Positions 23,666 through 32,810 are shown, counted from the stretch's first letter. The stretch: 64,000 bases of DNA from Pseudoflavonifractor sp. An85 (GCF_002161235.1 NZ_NFHE01000001.1:124001-188000); one strand, 5' to 3'. Notes: a model not told the origin generated them from the sequence alone. Made by a program: numbers and translations.

Positions 23666-24460
23666 ATGTCATTAGGCGAAAGGATTAAGGAGCAACGAAA
23701 AAGCTCTGGATTATCACAAGAAAAAGTGGCTGAGTTTGTCGGTGTAAGCCGACAAGCAGTAACAAAGTGGGAAACAGGTCAATCCGCCCCAAGCACAGAG
23801 AATCTTTTCAAGCTGGCAGAGATATTCGGCACGACAGTAGATATACTGTTAGCTTCCGATGAAGAAGAAAAGGACACACCGGCGGAACAGATTTACTATC
23901 TTTACAAAATGGAGCAAGAAAAGAAACGTGAAGAACGCCGTAAAAAAATAAAAAAGAATATATTTTTTACACTGGTTGTTGCCGTTGGGTATGTCATTGT
24001 CTATCTTGTTGGACGCATTTTCGGTACAACTGGGCAGCAAACAAGTGTAATAGGGTGGCTATTTGGAGATGATCCAGCACAGTTAAGCTATTTATATGGT
24101 TGGCTGCTACATCAAAATATATTTTGGATTGCTATGGCGGTATCCGTAATCCCTGCATTGTTTGGGAAAAAGTATTTTTCATTTACAACACTGGCAGGAT
24201 TTGCGCTTGGACTACTTATTGGTGAATTAGGGGGCCAAAACCCCGCAGGAGCAGCATACGGTTACGGTCATTACGGTTGGGCTATTTGGGGCGGTATCTT
24301 TACATTCTCCATTGTAATGGGTATTATCTTTGAAAAAATCACCAAAAGCACGATTGACTGGAAATCCAAAAAGTTATGGGTTTGGTCAGCAGTTTTCGCT
24401 ATTGGTATTTTATCTATTCTGATAATTATTAGAATGAGTATGCCTACGAGCTTTGGCTAA
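23666..24460 (+). CDS. XRE-family regulator with membrane domain
   Basis: The product is 264 residues from ATG 23666 behind GGAGGTG. The N-terminal MSLGERIKEQRKSSGLSQEKVAEFVGVSRQAVTKWETGQSAPS (aa ~1-43) is a textbook XRE/Cro helix-turn-helix. A charged linker (EKKREERRKKIKKN) leads to a C-terminal domain of about five membrane helices (FFTLVVAVGYVIVYLV; IFWIAMAVSVIPALF; LAGFALGLLIGELGG; IFTFSIVMGIIF; AVFAIGILSILIIIR). Such HTH-plus-membrane proteins are common regulators in Clostridia, and the ligand sensed is unknown. It may belong to the chromosome side or be the first gene of the ICE region. Confidence 0.8.
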   Translation: MSLGERIKEQRKSSGLSQEKVAEFVGVSRQAVTKWETGQSAPSTENLFKLAEIFGTTVDILLASDEEEKDTPAEQIYYLYKMEQEKKREERRKKIKKNIFFTLVVAVGYVIVYLVGRIFGTTGQQTSVIGWLFGDDPAQLSYLYGWLLHQNIFWIAMAVSVIPALFGKKYFSFTTLAGFALGLLIGELGGQNPAGAAYGYGHYGWAIWGGIFTFSIVMGIIFEKITKSTIDWKSKKLWVWSAVFAIGILSILIIIRMSMPTSFG

Positions 24461-24600
24461 TTCTATATCAAAATATTCTACTTTGAATGATGTGCAATAA
24501 ATATTGGAGTACTGATGATATTTGTTGCGTATAGGATCACAAAGCCGTATTTGCATTCACAATTATTTTCAACAACTCTGATTATCTCGAAAAAGCCTGT

Positions 24601-24655
24601 AAATACAAGGCTTTGATAAGGATGGTAGCAAGAAACCAGTAAAATCAAGGCTTTG
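24601..24655. repeat. Short direct repeat near the ICE left boundary
   Basis: AAATACAAGGCTTTG (24601-24615) recurs as AAATCAAGGCTTTG (24642-24655). The first copy also pairs with AAAGCCTG just before it. Such repeats could be recombinase or excisionase binding sites. The rest of 24461-24817 has no gene, only the two terminators listed next. Confidence 0.4.
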
Positions 24656-24706
24656 TGGACAGCAACAGGCAATGCGACAATTAAAACTGAATAAGTTTAC
24701 AGAGCA

Positions 24707-24737
24707 GGGATACCGTTTTCGTCAATGGTATCCCTTT
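24707..24737 (+). terminator. Intrinsic terminator
   Basis: GGGATACC pairs with GGTATCCC, followed by TTTT. Confidence 0.75.
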
Positions 24738-24754
24738 TCTGTTGCTCCACACTG

Positions 24755-24788
24755 ACGCCATAGGTACAAAAACCTGTGGCGTTTTTTT
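24755..24788 (+). terminator. Intrinsic terminator
   Basis: ACGCCATAGGT pairs with ACCTGTGGCGT (one G-T pair), followed by T7. It ends about 30 bases before the first ICE gene. Confidence 0.85.
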
Positions 24789-24817
24789 GTGCCCATTTTT
24801 GGAAAGGAGCCGGATAG

Positions 24818-25339
24818 ATGAAACTGAATGAAGCAGAAATGAGGATGGCGTACCAGATCGAGAGTACAGACCCGAACGCTGTCCTGAATGAAATTTATAT
24901 GACCTGGCGCCTGTCAAGGAACCAGGCCACCAGGGATACGGCGGAAAGCCTCATGGCGAAGCTGCGCACCCTGTCAAACAGCGAGTGCATGGATTTGATC
25001 CGGGAGGTCCAGGCAAATTACCGTCTGCCGGGGAAGCCCCAGACCATCGGGGAAATGCTGGCGGAGGCCAGACAGAAGTCCGGGGCACAGAAGCTGGCCG
25101 GACACGATATCATGGCCCTGGAACGGTTTGACCCGGACACCCGGCACATGATCGTCTTTGACGTCCTCTCCCATGAGTCCCCTATGGGATGGAAAGGAGA
25201 AAAAATGCGTCTGTTCCTAACCGAAGCCGGTTATGGCAAAGCCCTGGAGAACCAGGAGAAGGGATTTATCAAGATCAGGAACCATGCGAAGGTGTGCGGG
25301 GGCGATCTGCTCTATGACCGGCGTGACCGTGAGCTGTAG
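24818..25339 (+). CDS. Conserved ICE protein of unknown function
   Basis: The product is 173 residues from ATG 24818, preceded by AAAGGAGCCGG. It starts MKLNEAEMRMAYQIEST and is soluble, helical, with IREVQANYRLPGKPQTIGEMLAEARQKSGAQKLAGHDIMALERFDPDTRHMIVFDVL in the middle (aa ~60-120). The C-terminal part (KGEKMRLFLTEAGY) has a basic helix. Its place directly before the DUF6017 replication initiator and PcfB is typical of Tn1549-like ICEs, but the protein's role is unknown to me. GC content is high and codon use is like that of the following genes. Confidence 0.65.
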   Translation: MKLNEAEMRMAYQIESTDPNAVLNEIYMTWRLSRNQATRDTAESLMAKLRTLSNSECMDLIREVQANYRLPGKPQTIGEMLAEARQKSGAQKLAGHDIMALERFDPDTRHMIVFDVLSHESPMGWKGEKMRLFLTEAGYGKALENQEKGFIKIRNHAKVCGGDLLYDRRDREL

Positions 25340-25510
25340 GGCTTAAAAAATGTGTCAAAAGGGGTGGAAAATCCTCTGTTTTTCCTTCTGTGGGCGGCGG
25401 TATGAAAGCCGCCCATATTCTTTCCCCTGATGGACAGGGCGGCAGATTACAGAGGGTATTTTCCGCGAAAATCAACACTTTTTCAATCCATGAGGAAGGA
25501 GGTAAACGGC

Positions 25511-26428
25511 ATGGCGGTTTTCCGTATCGAAAAGACCCGTGATTACACGGTCATGTCAAACCACCATCTGCGGAACACGGCGCTGTCCCTGAAAGCGAAA
25601 GGGCTTTTATCCCTCATGCTCTCCCTGCCGGAAGGATGGGACTATACCACAAAGGGCCTTGCCCGTATCTGCAAAGATGGCGTGGACAGTATCTGCGCCG
25701 GGGTGCGGGAGCTGGAGGAACAGGGCTATGTGATCCGGGAGCGTGTCCGGAACGCCAACGGGCAGCTTGGGGCTATCGAATACACCATCCTGGAGCAGCC
25801 CAGGCAGCCGGAACCTGAACGGGAAAAACCTGGACGGGAAAATCCAGTTCAGGCAAATCCAGTCTTGGATAACCCTGTATTGGGAAAACCTGAACAGGGA
25901 AACCCCGCACAATTAAATACGAAAGAATCAAGTAACTATGGATCAATAACTGATTTATCAAATACGGAGCTATCAAATCCTATCCAATCAAATCCCCAGC
26001 CCCTTATGGGGCATCCCCCAGCAGGGACAGGGATGGGAACGGATGGGATGGGAGCCAGAGAGGTCTATCGTGAAATTATCCTGGACAACATCGAGTATGA
26101 GTATCTGATCCAGGATAACCACATCGACCGGGAGCAGCTGGACGAGATCGCGGAGCTGATCGTGGATACGGTATGCTCCGCGCGAAAGACGATCCGCATT
26201 GCCGGGGATGATTACCCGGCGGAGGTGGTCAAATCCCGCTTTATGAAGCTGGACAGTTCCCATGTACGGTATGTCATGGACTGTATGCGGGACAACACCA
26301 CTTATGTCCGCAACATCAAGAAGTATCTGCTGGCGGCCCTGTATAACGCTCCGTCCACCATCAGCAATTACTATTCCTCCCTGGTACAGCATGACATGTA
26401 CGGGGACGGTAAGCGAGGGAGGGGTTAA
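25511..26428 (+). CDS. Replication initiator-like protein (RepA_N/DUF6017)
   Basis: The product is 305 residues from ATG 25511 behind AAGGAGG. The N-terminus FRIEKTRDYTVMSNHHLRN...LKAKGLLSLMLSLPEGWDYTTKGLARICKDGVDSICAGVRELEEQGYVIRERVR (aa ~4-77) is the RepA_N winged helix used by plasmid and ICE replication initiators. A Pro/Asn-rich repeat linker (NPVQANPVLDNPVLGKPEQG) separates it from the DUF6017 C-terminus (YEYLIQDNHIDREQLDEIAELIVDTVCSARK...). It is expected to act at an origin during ICE replication or maintenance. It ends directly at the pcfB start. Confidence 0.85.
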   Translation: MAVFRIEKTRDYTVMSNHHLRNTALSLKAKGLLSLMLSLPEGWDYTTKGLARICKDGVDSICAGVRELEEQGYVIRERVRNANGQLGAIEYTILEQPRQPEPEREKPGRENPVQANPVLDNPVLGKPEQGNPAQLNTKESSNYGSITDLSNTELSNPIQSNPQPLMGHPPAGTGMGTDGMGAREVYREIILDNIEYEYLIQDNHIDREQLDEIAELIVDTVCSARKTIRIAGDDYPAEVVKSRFMKLDSSHVRYVMDCMRDNTTYVRNIKKYLLAALYNAPSTISNYYSSLVQHDMYGDGKRGRG

Positions 26429-26920
26429 ATGCAGGAAGAAGTAACCGGCAAAACCGTGACCCTAATCGTCAACGGGGCCAAAATGAGCGAGCAGGTGTTT
26501 GAAAAGGCGGTAAAGAAGTTCCTGGAGGAAATCCAGAAAAGCAGGCAGCCGAAAATATACCGGGGAAAGCAGACCCTCAAACAGCTGGCCTCCCAGAACG
26601 CCGGGCTTGCCAATATCGAGATCAGCGACAAGAATATCAAGGCCTTTACCCATGTGGCGAAGAAATACCATGTGGATTTTGCCTTGAAGAAAGACACCGC
26701 CGCCGAGCAGCCCCGCTACCTGGTCTTTTTCAAGAGCCGGGACGCGGACGCCATCACGGCGGCCTTCCAGGAGTTTGCCGGCCGCAGGATGGGCCGGGAG
26801 GAAAAACCCGCCATCCGGGACCGGCTGGAGCAGGCGAAGGAACAGGCGGAGCGGAAACCGGAGCACCGGACACTGGACCGGGAGAAAGTCAAAACCAGGG
26901 ATCGGAGCGTGCAGCGATGA
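26429..26920 (+). CDS. pcfB: PcfB family conjugation protein
   Basis: The product is 163 residues from ATG 26429 (MQEEVTGKTVTLIVNGAKMSEQVFEKAVKKFLEEI). This pattern, with IEISDKNIKAFTHVAKKYHVDFALKKD (aa ~67-93) and a basic tail, is PcfB/DUF3801. PcfB belongs to the relaxosome side of Tn1549/pCF10-like conjugation systems. The overlap of its stop with the VirD4 start (ATGA at 26917-26920) and the tight spacing to the replication gene show one operon. It is complete. Confidence 0.85.
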   Translation: MQEEVTGKTVTLIVNGAKMSEQVFEKAVKKFLEEIQKSRQPKIYRGKQTLKQLASQNAGLANIEISDKNIKAFTHVAKKYHVDFALKKDTAAEQPRYLVFFKSRDADAITAAFQEFAGRRMGREEKPAIRDRLEQAKEQAERKPEHRTLDREKVKTRDRSVQR

Positions 26921-27216
26921 ACATGAAAAAACTGATCCTGGCAAATCTCCCCTATCTGCTCTTTGTCTATCTCTTTGACAAGATAGGCGCAGCAATACGC
27001 CTTACCCCCGGCGCAGACGCAAGCGAAAAACTCTTGCAGCTTGGTACAGGCTTTGCCGCTGCCTTTTCCAGTATCGCGCCGAGCCTGCACCCCGCCGATC
27101 TGCTTATCGGCGTTGCGGGGGCGGTCATTATCCGGCTTGCCGTTTACATGAAAGGCAAAAACGCGAAGAAATACCGAAAAGGCATGGAATACGGTTCCGC
27201 GCGTTGGAGTGCATAA
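26917..27216 (+). pseudogene. VirD4/TraG coupling protein, N-terminal fragment
   Basis: About 99 residues remain: NLPYLLFVYLFDKIGAAIRL (first membrane helix), PSLHPADLLIGVAGAVIIRLAVY (second) and a conserved KKYRKGMEYGSARWS end. In intact VirD4 proteins GSARWG(T) is followed by the ATPase. Here the frame leaves homology right after GSARW and stops within 2 codons. A serine-recombinase gene begins 47 bases later. The coupling ATPase is therefore missing from this ICE, which cannot conjugate by itself in this form. Confidence 0.85.
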
Positions 27217-27263
27217 TCTTAAGTGTAAAGGAACTCTACATGGACGCACAGGAGGATATGCAC

Positions 27264-29237
27264 ATGAATGATTACAACAAAATCACAGCCCTTTACTCCC
27301 GTCTTTCCGTAGGGGACGAGGACAGGGACGGCGGCGAGAGCAACAGCATACAGAACCAGAAAATCTTTTTGGAGAACTACGCCAGAGGGCAGCGGCTGAC
27401 GAATATCCGGCACTACATCGACGACGATGAAAGCGGCAGATTTTTTGACCGTTCTGCCTACTCCCGCATGATGGAGGACGTTGAAAACGGGAAAATCGGC
27501 GTTTGCATTATGAAAGACCTTACCCGCTGGGGGCGCGACTATCTCCAAGTCGGCAACGCTATGGAGATATTCAGACGGAACAACGTGCGTTTTATCGCGG
27601 TCAACAACGGCATTGACAGCGAGAAGCCCGACACATTGGAGTTTGCGCCCTTTATCAACATCATGTCGGAGTGGTACGCAAAGGACATCAGCAAGAAAGT
27701 GAAAACGGGCATTAAGACCAAAGGCATGAGCGGAAAGCCGATTGCCACCGAAGCCCCCTACGGCTATGTCAAAGACCCGGACAACAAGGATTTTTGGATA
27801 ATCGACGAGGAAGCCGCCGAGGTTGTGCGCCTTATTTTCCGTTTGTTTATCGGCGGGAAGAACCGCAACCAAATCGCCGTATATCTGAAAAACGAGCAAA
27901 TGCCGCCCCATGCCCCGCCCTCTTTCTCTGACCGCGCTACCCTATGGAACAGTGTGGAGCTTTACGAGAAAACCGGGAACGCCCAGCTTGCCAGAGAGAT
28001 TGACGCAGCACTCCCCATAGAATTATCCAGAGAGGAACAGATCCGGCTTGTCCGGGAATACTGTTCCTCTCAATTTGTTTCCAGAGGAATGTGCGTTGAT
28101 TTTGCCATTCACGACACCGACAGCGGCAACCCCCATTGTCATATCATGCTTACTATGCGCCCCCTTGACGAGCGCGGCGCATGGGCGGCGAAGTCCAAAA
28201 AGGAATATGACATTGACGAGAACGGCGAGCGCATACGCTTACCAAGCGGCAGATACAAGACACACAAAGTTGACCTCACAGGCTGGAACGACAAGGGCAA
28301 CGCGCTTTTATGGCGCAAGGCATGGGCGGATATTTCAAATGCCTACCTTGAACGCGCCGGACGCCCGGAGCGTATCGACCACCGCAGTAACGCCGAGCGC
28401 GGCATTGACGAGCTGCCTACCGTCCACATGGGCGTAGCGGCTTGTCAAATGGAGAAGAAAGGCATAGCCACCGAGAAAGGCGAGCTGAACCGGAATATCC
28501 AAAAGGCAAACCGCCTTATCCGGGAAATCCGGGCGCAGATTGGAAAGCTCAAAGAATGGATTGGCGAACTGTTCAAGGCGCGGGAAAACGCCCCGGAGCA
28601 GCCCCCGCAATCCCCCGGCCTTGCAAATCTGCTGATGAAGTATTTAAGCGTTCAGAGAGAAAAGAGCCGGAAGTATTCGCAAAGTTGGCAAAGGCAGCAC
28701 GCCGCCGATGAACTGAAAACCGTTGCAAAGGCAGTAGGCTATCTTTCCGAGCATGGCATTTCCACCCTTGCGGAGCTGGACGCTACCCTTTCCTCTGTCA
28801 GCGACCAAGCCGACGCTATCCGGGCGGGCATGAAAACCGCCGAGAAGCGCATGAAAGAATTACAAAAGCTGATTGAATACGGGAAGAACTACACCGAGTA
28901 CAAGCCCATTCACGACGAGCTGAAAAAGCTGAAAAATGGCTGGACGAGCAAGCGCGACAAGTACGAGGAAGCCCACCGCGCCGAGCTTACGCTATGGAAC
29001 GCAGCGAGCCGCTATCTCCATGCAAATCTGCCGAAAGGGACAAAGAGCTTGCCTATCGCTGAATGGGAAAAAGAGTACGCCACCCTCAGCGGGCAGAGAA
29101 CAGCGGAATATACCAAGCTGAAAGAAACCCGCGCCGAGGTTGCCGAGCTGCACAATATCCGCAAGTGCGTTGATATTGCGCTGAAAGCCGACCAGCCGGA
29201 GCAGACCCGCACCAAGCAGCACGACTTAGAACGATGA
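27264..29237 (+). CDS. Chimera: serine recombinase N-terminus fused in frame to MobL relaxase C-terminus
   Basis: One open frame of 657 residues, ATG 27264 behind GGAGG. Residues 1 to ~212 are a serine recombinase: KITALYSRLSVGDEDR with the catalytic Ser, IMKDLTRWGRDYLQVG, RFIAVNNGID, YAKDISKKVKTG and a linker ending IAVYLKNEQM. At 27900-27906 it switches without a frame break to MobA/MobL: PPHAPPSFSDRATLWNSVELYEKTG, GNPHCHIMLTMRPL (HxH), then a long coiled-coil tail. The MobL N-terminus with the first catalytic motif is lost, and the recombinase lost its zinc ribbon and DUF4368 end. It looks like a deletion fusion; activity is doubtful. Confidence 0.85.
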   Translation: MNDYNKITALYSRLSVGDEDRDGGESNSIQNQKIFLENYARGQRLTNIRHYIDDDESGRFFDRSAYSRMMEDVENGKIGVCIMKDLTRWGRDYLQVGNAMEIFRRNNVRFIAVNNGIDSEKPDTLEFAPFINIMSEWYAKDISKKVKTGIKTKGMSGKPIATEAPYGYVKDPDNKDFWIIDEEAAEVVRLIFRLFIGGKNRNQIAVYLKNEQMPPHAPPSFSDRATLWNSVELYEKTGNAQLAREIDAALPIELSREEQIRLVREYCSSQFVSRGMCVDFAIHDTDSGNPHCHIMLTMRPLDERGAWAAKSKKEYDIDENGERIRLPSGRYKTHKVDLTGWNDKGNALLWRKAWADISNAYLERAGRPERIDHRSNAERGIDELPTVHMGVAACQMEKKGIATEKGELNRNIQKANRLIREIRAQIGKLKEWIGELFKARENAPEQPPQSPGLANLLMKYLSVQREKSRKYSQSWQRQHAADELKTVAKAVGYLSEHGISTLAELDATLSSVSDQADAIRAGMKTAEKRMKELQKLIEYGKNYTEYKPIHDELKKLKNGWTSKRDKYEEAHRAELTLWNAASRYLHANLPKGTKSLPIAEWEKEYATLSGQRTAEYTKLKETRAEVAELHNIRKCVDIALKADQPEQTRTKQHDLER

Positions 29238-29252
29238 AAGGAGTTGAGATTT

Positions 29253-31139
29253 TTGTACTACACCCAAGAACAGATAGACCGGGCGAACCAAGCCGACCTT
29301 GTTTCTTTCCTGCAATCACAGGGCGAGCAGCTTACCCGCGCCGGGAATGAATACCGCTGGAAACGGCACGACAGCCTGACCGTCCGGGGAAACAAATGGT
29401 ACAGGCACAGCCAGAGCAAGGGCGGCGGCCCCGTTGATTTTGTCATGGAGTTTTTCGGCAAGAGCTTCACCGAAGCCGTGGAACTTCTCACAGGAGAAAA
29501 GGGAGCCGCACCGCCGCCGGACAGACCTTGCCACGCGTCCCTTTCCGACTTCCGGCTACCGCCCCCAAACAACGACAACAGAATAGCGAGGAACTACCTC
29601 ACAGCAGCCCGCCGCATTGATGATGATGTGACGGGCTTTTTCTTTGCCCGCGGCGATATTTACGAGGACGCAGCCCACCACAACGCCGTATTTGTGGGGC
29701 GGGACGAGGACGGAATACCGCGCTACGCCCACAGCAAGGGAACGGCGGGAAACTTCCGGTTTGATGTGAAAGGCAGCGACAAAGCCTTTAATTTCTGCTA
29801 CCGAGGCGAGGGTGACAGGCTTTTTGTCTTTGAAGCCCCCGTTGACCTGCTCTCTTTCCTCTGCCTGTTCAAAAAGGCGTGGCAGAAGCAGAGCTATTTG
29901 TCATTGGGCGGCGTGGGAGAAAAAGCCCTGTTGCGTTTCCTCTCTGACCGCCCGAACATCAAGACCGTTTACCTCTGCCTTGACAGCGACCAAGCCGGAA
30001 ACGACGCTTGCAGCCGCCTTGCGGAGCTTGTGCCGGAGGGCTTGACCGTCCACCGCCTTGTGCCGCTTCACAAGGACTGGAACGAGGTATTGCAGCACCG
30101 GGCGGAAATCACAGACGGGAAGTATATCCGGGAAGCGGTCTACGGCTTGAAAGAGCCGCCGCAGGAAGAAACCGTCGAGATTATCCGCATGAGTGAGGTG
30201 GACACACAGACCGTTGAATGGCTATGGGAGCCGTATATCCCCTTTGGGAAAGTAACCATTGTGCAAGGCAACCCCGGCGAGGGCAAGACCACCTTTGCCC
30301 TACGCCTTGCCGCCGCCTGCACCACCGGGGGAACGCTGCCGGGAATGAAGCCCTTGCCGCCATTCCCAGTGATTTACCAGACCGCCGAGGACGGGCTGGG
30401 CGATACCGTCAAGCCCCGCTTGATAGAAGCCGAAGCCGACCTTGACCGCGTGCTTGTGATTGATGAAGCCAAGCGGGAGCTTACCCTCTCCGACGAGCGC
30501 ATAGAAAAGGCAATCACGCAGAACGGGGCGCGGCTGATTATCCTTGACCCCATACAGGCGTACATGGGCGAAAAGACCGACATGAACCGGGCAAACGAAG
30601 TGCGCCCCATGTTCCGCCGCCTTGCCGATGTTGCCGAGCGTACCGGGTGCGCCGTTATCCTTATCGGGCACTTGAACAAAGCCGCCGGAGGGCAGAGCGC
30701 ATACCGGGGCTTAGGTTCTATTGACTTCCGCGCCGCAGCAAGGAGCGTCCTGCTGATCGGGCGCGTGAAGCGGGAGCCAAATGTGCGCGTTATCGTCCAT
30801 GACAAATCTTCCCTTGCGCCGGAGGGCAAGCCCGTTGCCTTTTGCCTTGACCCGGAAACAGGCTTTTCATGGATAGGCGAATACGACATAACCGCCGACG
30901 AGCTGCTATCCGGCGCGGGCGGGAACACCGCCACCAAGACCGAGCAAGCCGAGAAACTGATACTTGAGCGGCAAGCACTTGACCGGCACCGTTATCTACG
31001 GCTACCTGTGGGACGAAAAGCGGGAACACTGGCTTGTGGACGAAGAAGCCGCCGAAGTGGTACGCCGTATCTTTTCCCTGACGATGGAGGGCTACGGCCC
31101 CTATCAAATCTCAAAGCTGCTGTCCGAGGCAAAGGTTGA
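29253..31139 (+). CDS. CHC2-zinc-finger/TOPRIM/AAA replication protein, C-terminally altered
   Basis: A TTG at 29253 follows AAAGGAG at good spacing. Domains: a CHC2/primase-like N-terminus (NQADLVSFLQSQGEQLTRAGNEYRWKRHDSLTVRG, aa ~10-44), a TOPRIM region (LFVFEAPVDLLSFL ... VYLCLDSDQAGNDAC, aa ~190-250) and a RecA/RepA-like AAA with GNPGEGKTT (Walker A, aa ~341), QTAEDG, LIILDPIQAYMG (Walker B) and LIGHLNKAAGG. The family sits beside mobL in mobilizable elements and serves element replication. At about 30970 the frame runs out of frame into a recombinase gene, so the last ~55 residues are foreign. Confidence 0.8.
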   Translation: MYYTQEQIDRANQADLVSFLQSQGEQLTRAGNEYRWKRHDSLTVRGNKWYRHSQSKGGGPVDFVMEFFGKSFTEAVELLTGEKGAAPPPDRPCHASLSDFRLPPPNNDNRIARNYLTAARRIDDDVTGFFFARGDIYEDAAHHNAVFVGRDEDGIPRYAHSKGTAGNFRFDVKGSDKAFNFCYRGEGDRLFVFEAPVDLLSFLCLFKKAWQKQSYLSLGGVGEKALLRFLSDRPNIKTVYLCLDSDQAGNDACSRLAELVPEGLTVHRLVPLHKDWNEVLQHRAEITDGKYIREAVYGLKEPPQEETVEIIRMSEVDTQTVEWLWEPYIPFGKVTIVQGNPGEGKTTFALRLAAACTTGGTLPGMKPLPPFPVIYQTAEDGLGDTVKPRLIEAEADLDRVLVIDEAKRELTLSDERIEKAITQNGARLIILDPIQAYMGEKTDMNRANEVRPMFRRLADVAERTGCAVILIGHLNKAAGGQSAYRGLGSIDFRAAARSVLLIGRVKREPNVRVIVHDKSSLAPEGKPVAFCLDPETGFSWIGEYDITADELLSGAGGNTATKTEQAEKLILERQALDRHRYLRLPVGRKAGTLACGRRSRRSGTPYLFPDDGGLRPLSNLKAAVRGKG

Positions 31140-32394
31140 AATCCCCGCTGTCCATCTGGCACGCTTTCAAGAGGGAGTAAACAGGACGAAGCCGGTCAAA
31201 GACCCCTACGGCTGGGGATCGTCCACCATTGTGAACATCCTGAAAAAGCGGGAATACCTGGGCCACACCATCAATTTCAAGACCCGCAAGCACTTCAAGG
31301 ACAAGAAAAGCCACTATGTTGACGAAAGCGAGTGGACGATTTTCGAGAATACCCATGAGGCCATCATCGACCAGGAAACCTTTGACAATGTGCAGCGTAT
31401 CCGGGCAAATGTCAGGCGTTACCCGGACGGCTGGGGCGATGCCCACCCTCTGACCGGCCTGATGTACTGCGCCGACTGCGGCGGCAAGATGTATGTCCAT
31501 CGCGTCAATAACGGCAAGCGTGACCCACAGTTTACTTGCAGCCAGTACAGCAAAATCCCATGCGGGACGCTCTGCGGTACACAGCACCGTATCCGGGCCG
31601 AAGCTGTCCTGACCTTGATAACCGATATGCTCCGGGCCATCGCGGAGTATTCCAAGAATGACCGGGCCGAGTTTATCCGCACCGTCCAGGAAACGCAGGC
31701 CGCCCAGCAGGCCGCCGACATATCCAAGAAGCGGAAACGGCTGGCCGCCGCCCAAAAGCGGGCCGGGGAACTGGAAAAGCTGATTTGCAAAATCTATGAG
31801 GACAACGCCCTGGGAAAGCTGCCGGATGCCCGGTATGAAGCCCTGGACGCACAGTATGCCAAAGAGCAGGACACTCTCCATGCGGAAATCACGGAACTGG
31901 AAAAGGCCGTTACCGGCTATGAGCAGAGCCGGAAATCTGCGGAGAAGTTTATTGCCCTGATTGATAAGTACGAGAACTTCGACACGCTGACAAACACCAT
32001 GCTCAACGAGTTTGTAGAGAAAATCCTTGTCCATGAACGCGCCCGGAAAGGCAGCCAGGACACCACGCAGGAGGTTGAAATCTACTTCAACTTTGTGGGC
32101 CGGTATATCCCGCCCGCCTTGCAGCCGGTTCCCCTGACCCCGGAGGAACAGGAAGAACTGCGGAAGAAGGAGGTACGCAAGGACAGGCTTCACCAGAACT
32201 ACTTGCGCCGCAAGGCCAATGGCAAACAGAAGGAATGGGAAGAACGCTACAACGCCAAGCGCAAGGCCCAGGTGGAGTCAGCAAAGGCCGCGATCCGGGC
32301 CGAGGACATGGAAAAGGGCGTTTTTATCCCCGTCAGCCAGTTACCCAGGCAGGAGCCGCGCAAGGCCACCATATCGGCCAGCGCCGCAGTTTAA
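30964..32394 (+). pseudogene. Serine recombinase, C-terminal ~476 aa only
   Basis: The frame reads [20 protein letters not shown] and continues to the zinc ribbon ([13 protein letters not shown]...FTCSQYSKIPC), the coiled coil and the DUF4368 tail. It is almost identical to residues 151-626 of the intact recombinase at 52703-54583. The catalytic resolvase domain is absent: just before SGKH the sequence belongs to the AAA gene. A short shared stretch (GAGCGGCAAGCAC) marks the join. It cannot catalyse recombination alone. Confidence 0.85.
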
Positions 32395-32760
32395 TCATCA
32401 CAGTGCAAAGGAGGACGAACATGAACGAATTGACTTACACCCGCTACGGGGATTACTACATCCCCGACCTGAAACTTTCCGAGCAGCCGGAGGCCCCCAT
32501 CGGCAAGTATGGCCGTATGCGGCAACGCTATCTGAAGGAACACCGGCCTGGCCTTTACAGCAGCTTGATTTTGAGCGAAAAGCTGTACCCGCACCTGTTG
32601 GAGATTGACCGGGCAGCGCATGAACGAATGGACGCCATGCTGCCCCGCATGATGGCGGCGGCAGGCGTCACCGAGGAATTGAAAGCCCGTGACCCCATGC
32701 GCTGGGTGGGGCTGATGAACACGCTGAAAGCGCAGGTGGAGGAAATTATTCAAGACGAAC
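30967..32760. repeat. Left copy of an inverted recombinase-tnpV repeat
   Basis: This ~1.8-kb stretch recurs in inverse orientation at about 52340-54130 with only scattered substitutions, covering the recombinase C-terminus and tnpV. It is the outer part of the large mirror structure. Confidence 0.75.
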
Positions 32761-32774
32761 TGATTTACAATTAG
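32421..32774 (+). CDS. tnpV: TnpV family transposon protein
   Basis: The product is 117 residues from ATG 32421 behind AAAGGAGG. ELTYTRYGDYYIPDLKLSE and IGKYGRMRQRYLKEHRPGLY (aa ~2-60) are the TnpV signature of Tn4451-type elements. The rest is helical and ends EEIIQDELIYN. TnpV occurs next to TnpX-like recombinase genes but its exact role is not known. Here it follows the truncated recombinase by 26 bases and precedes a strong terminator. Confidence 0.85.
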   Translation: MNELTYTRYGDYYIPDLKLSEQPEAPIGKYGRMRQRYLKEHRPGLYSSLILSEKLYPHLLEIDRAAHERMDAMLPRMMAAAGVTEELKARDPMRWVGLMNTLKAQVEEIIQDELIYN

Positions 32775-32778
32775 TTTT

Positions 32779-32810
32779 TAGGCAGAGGCTTTGGTCTCTG
32801 CCTAATTTTA
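32779..32810 (+). terminator. Intrinsic terminator after tnpV
   Basis: TAGGCAGAG pairs with CTCTGCCTA around GCTTTGGT, followed by ATTTTA. Confidence 0.75.
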
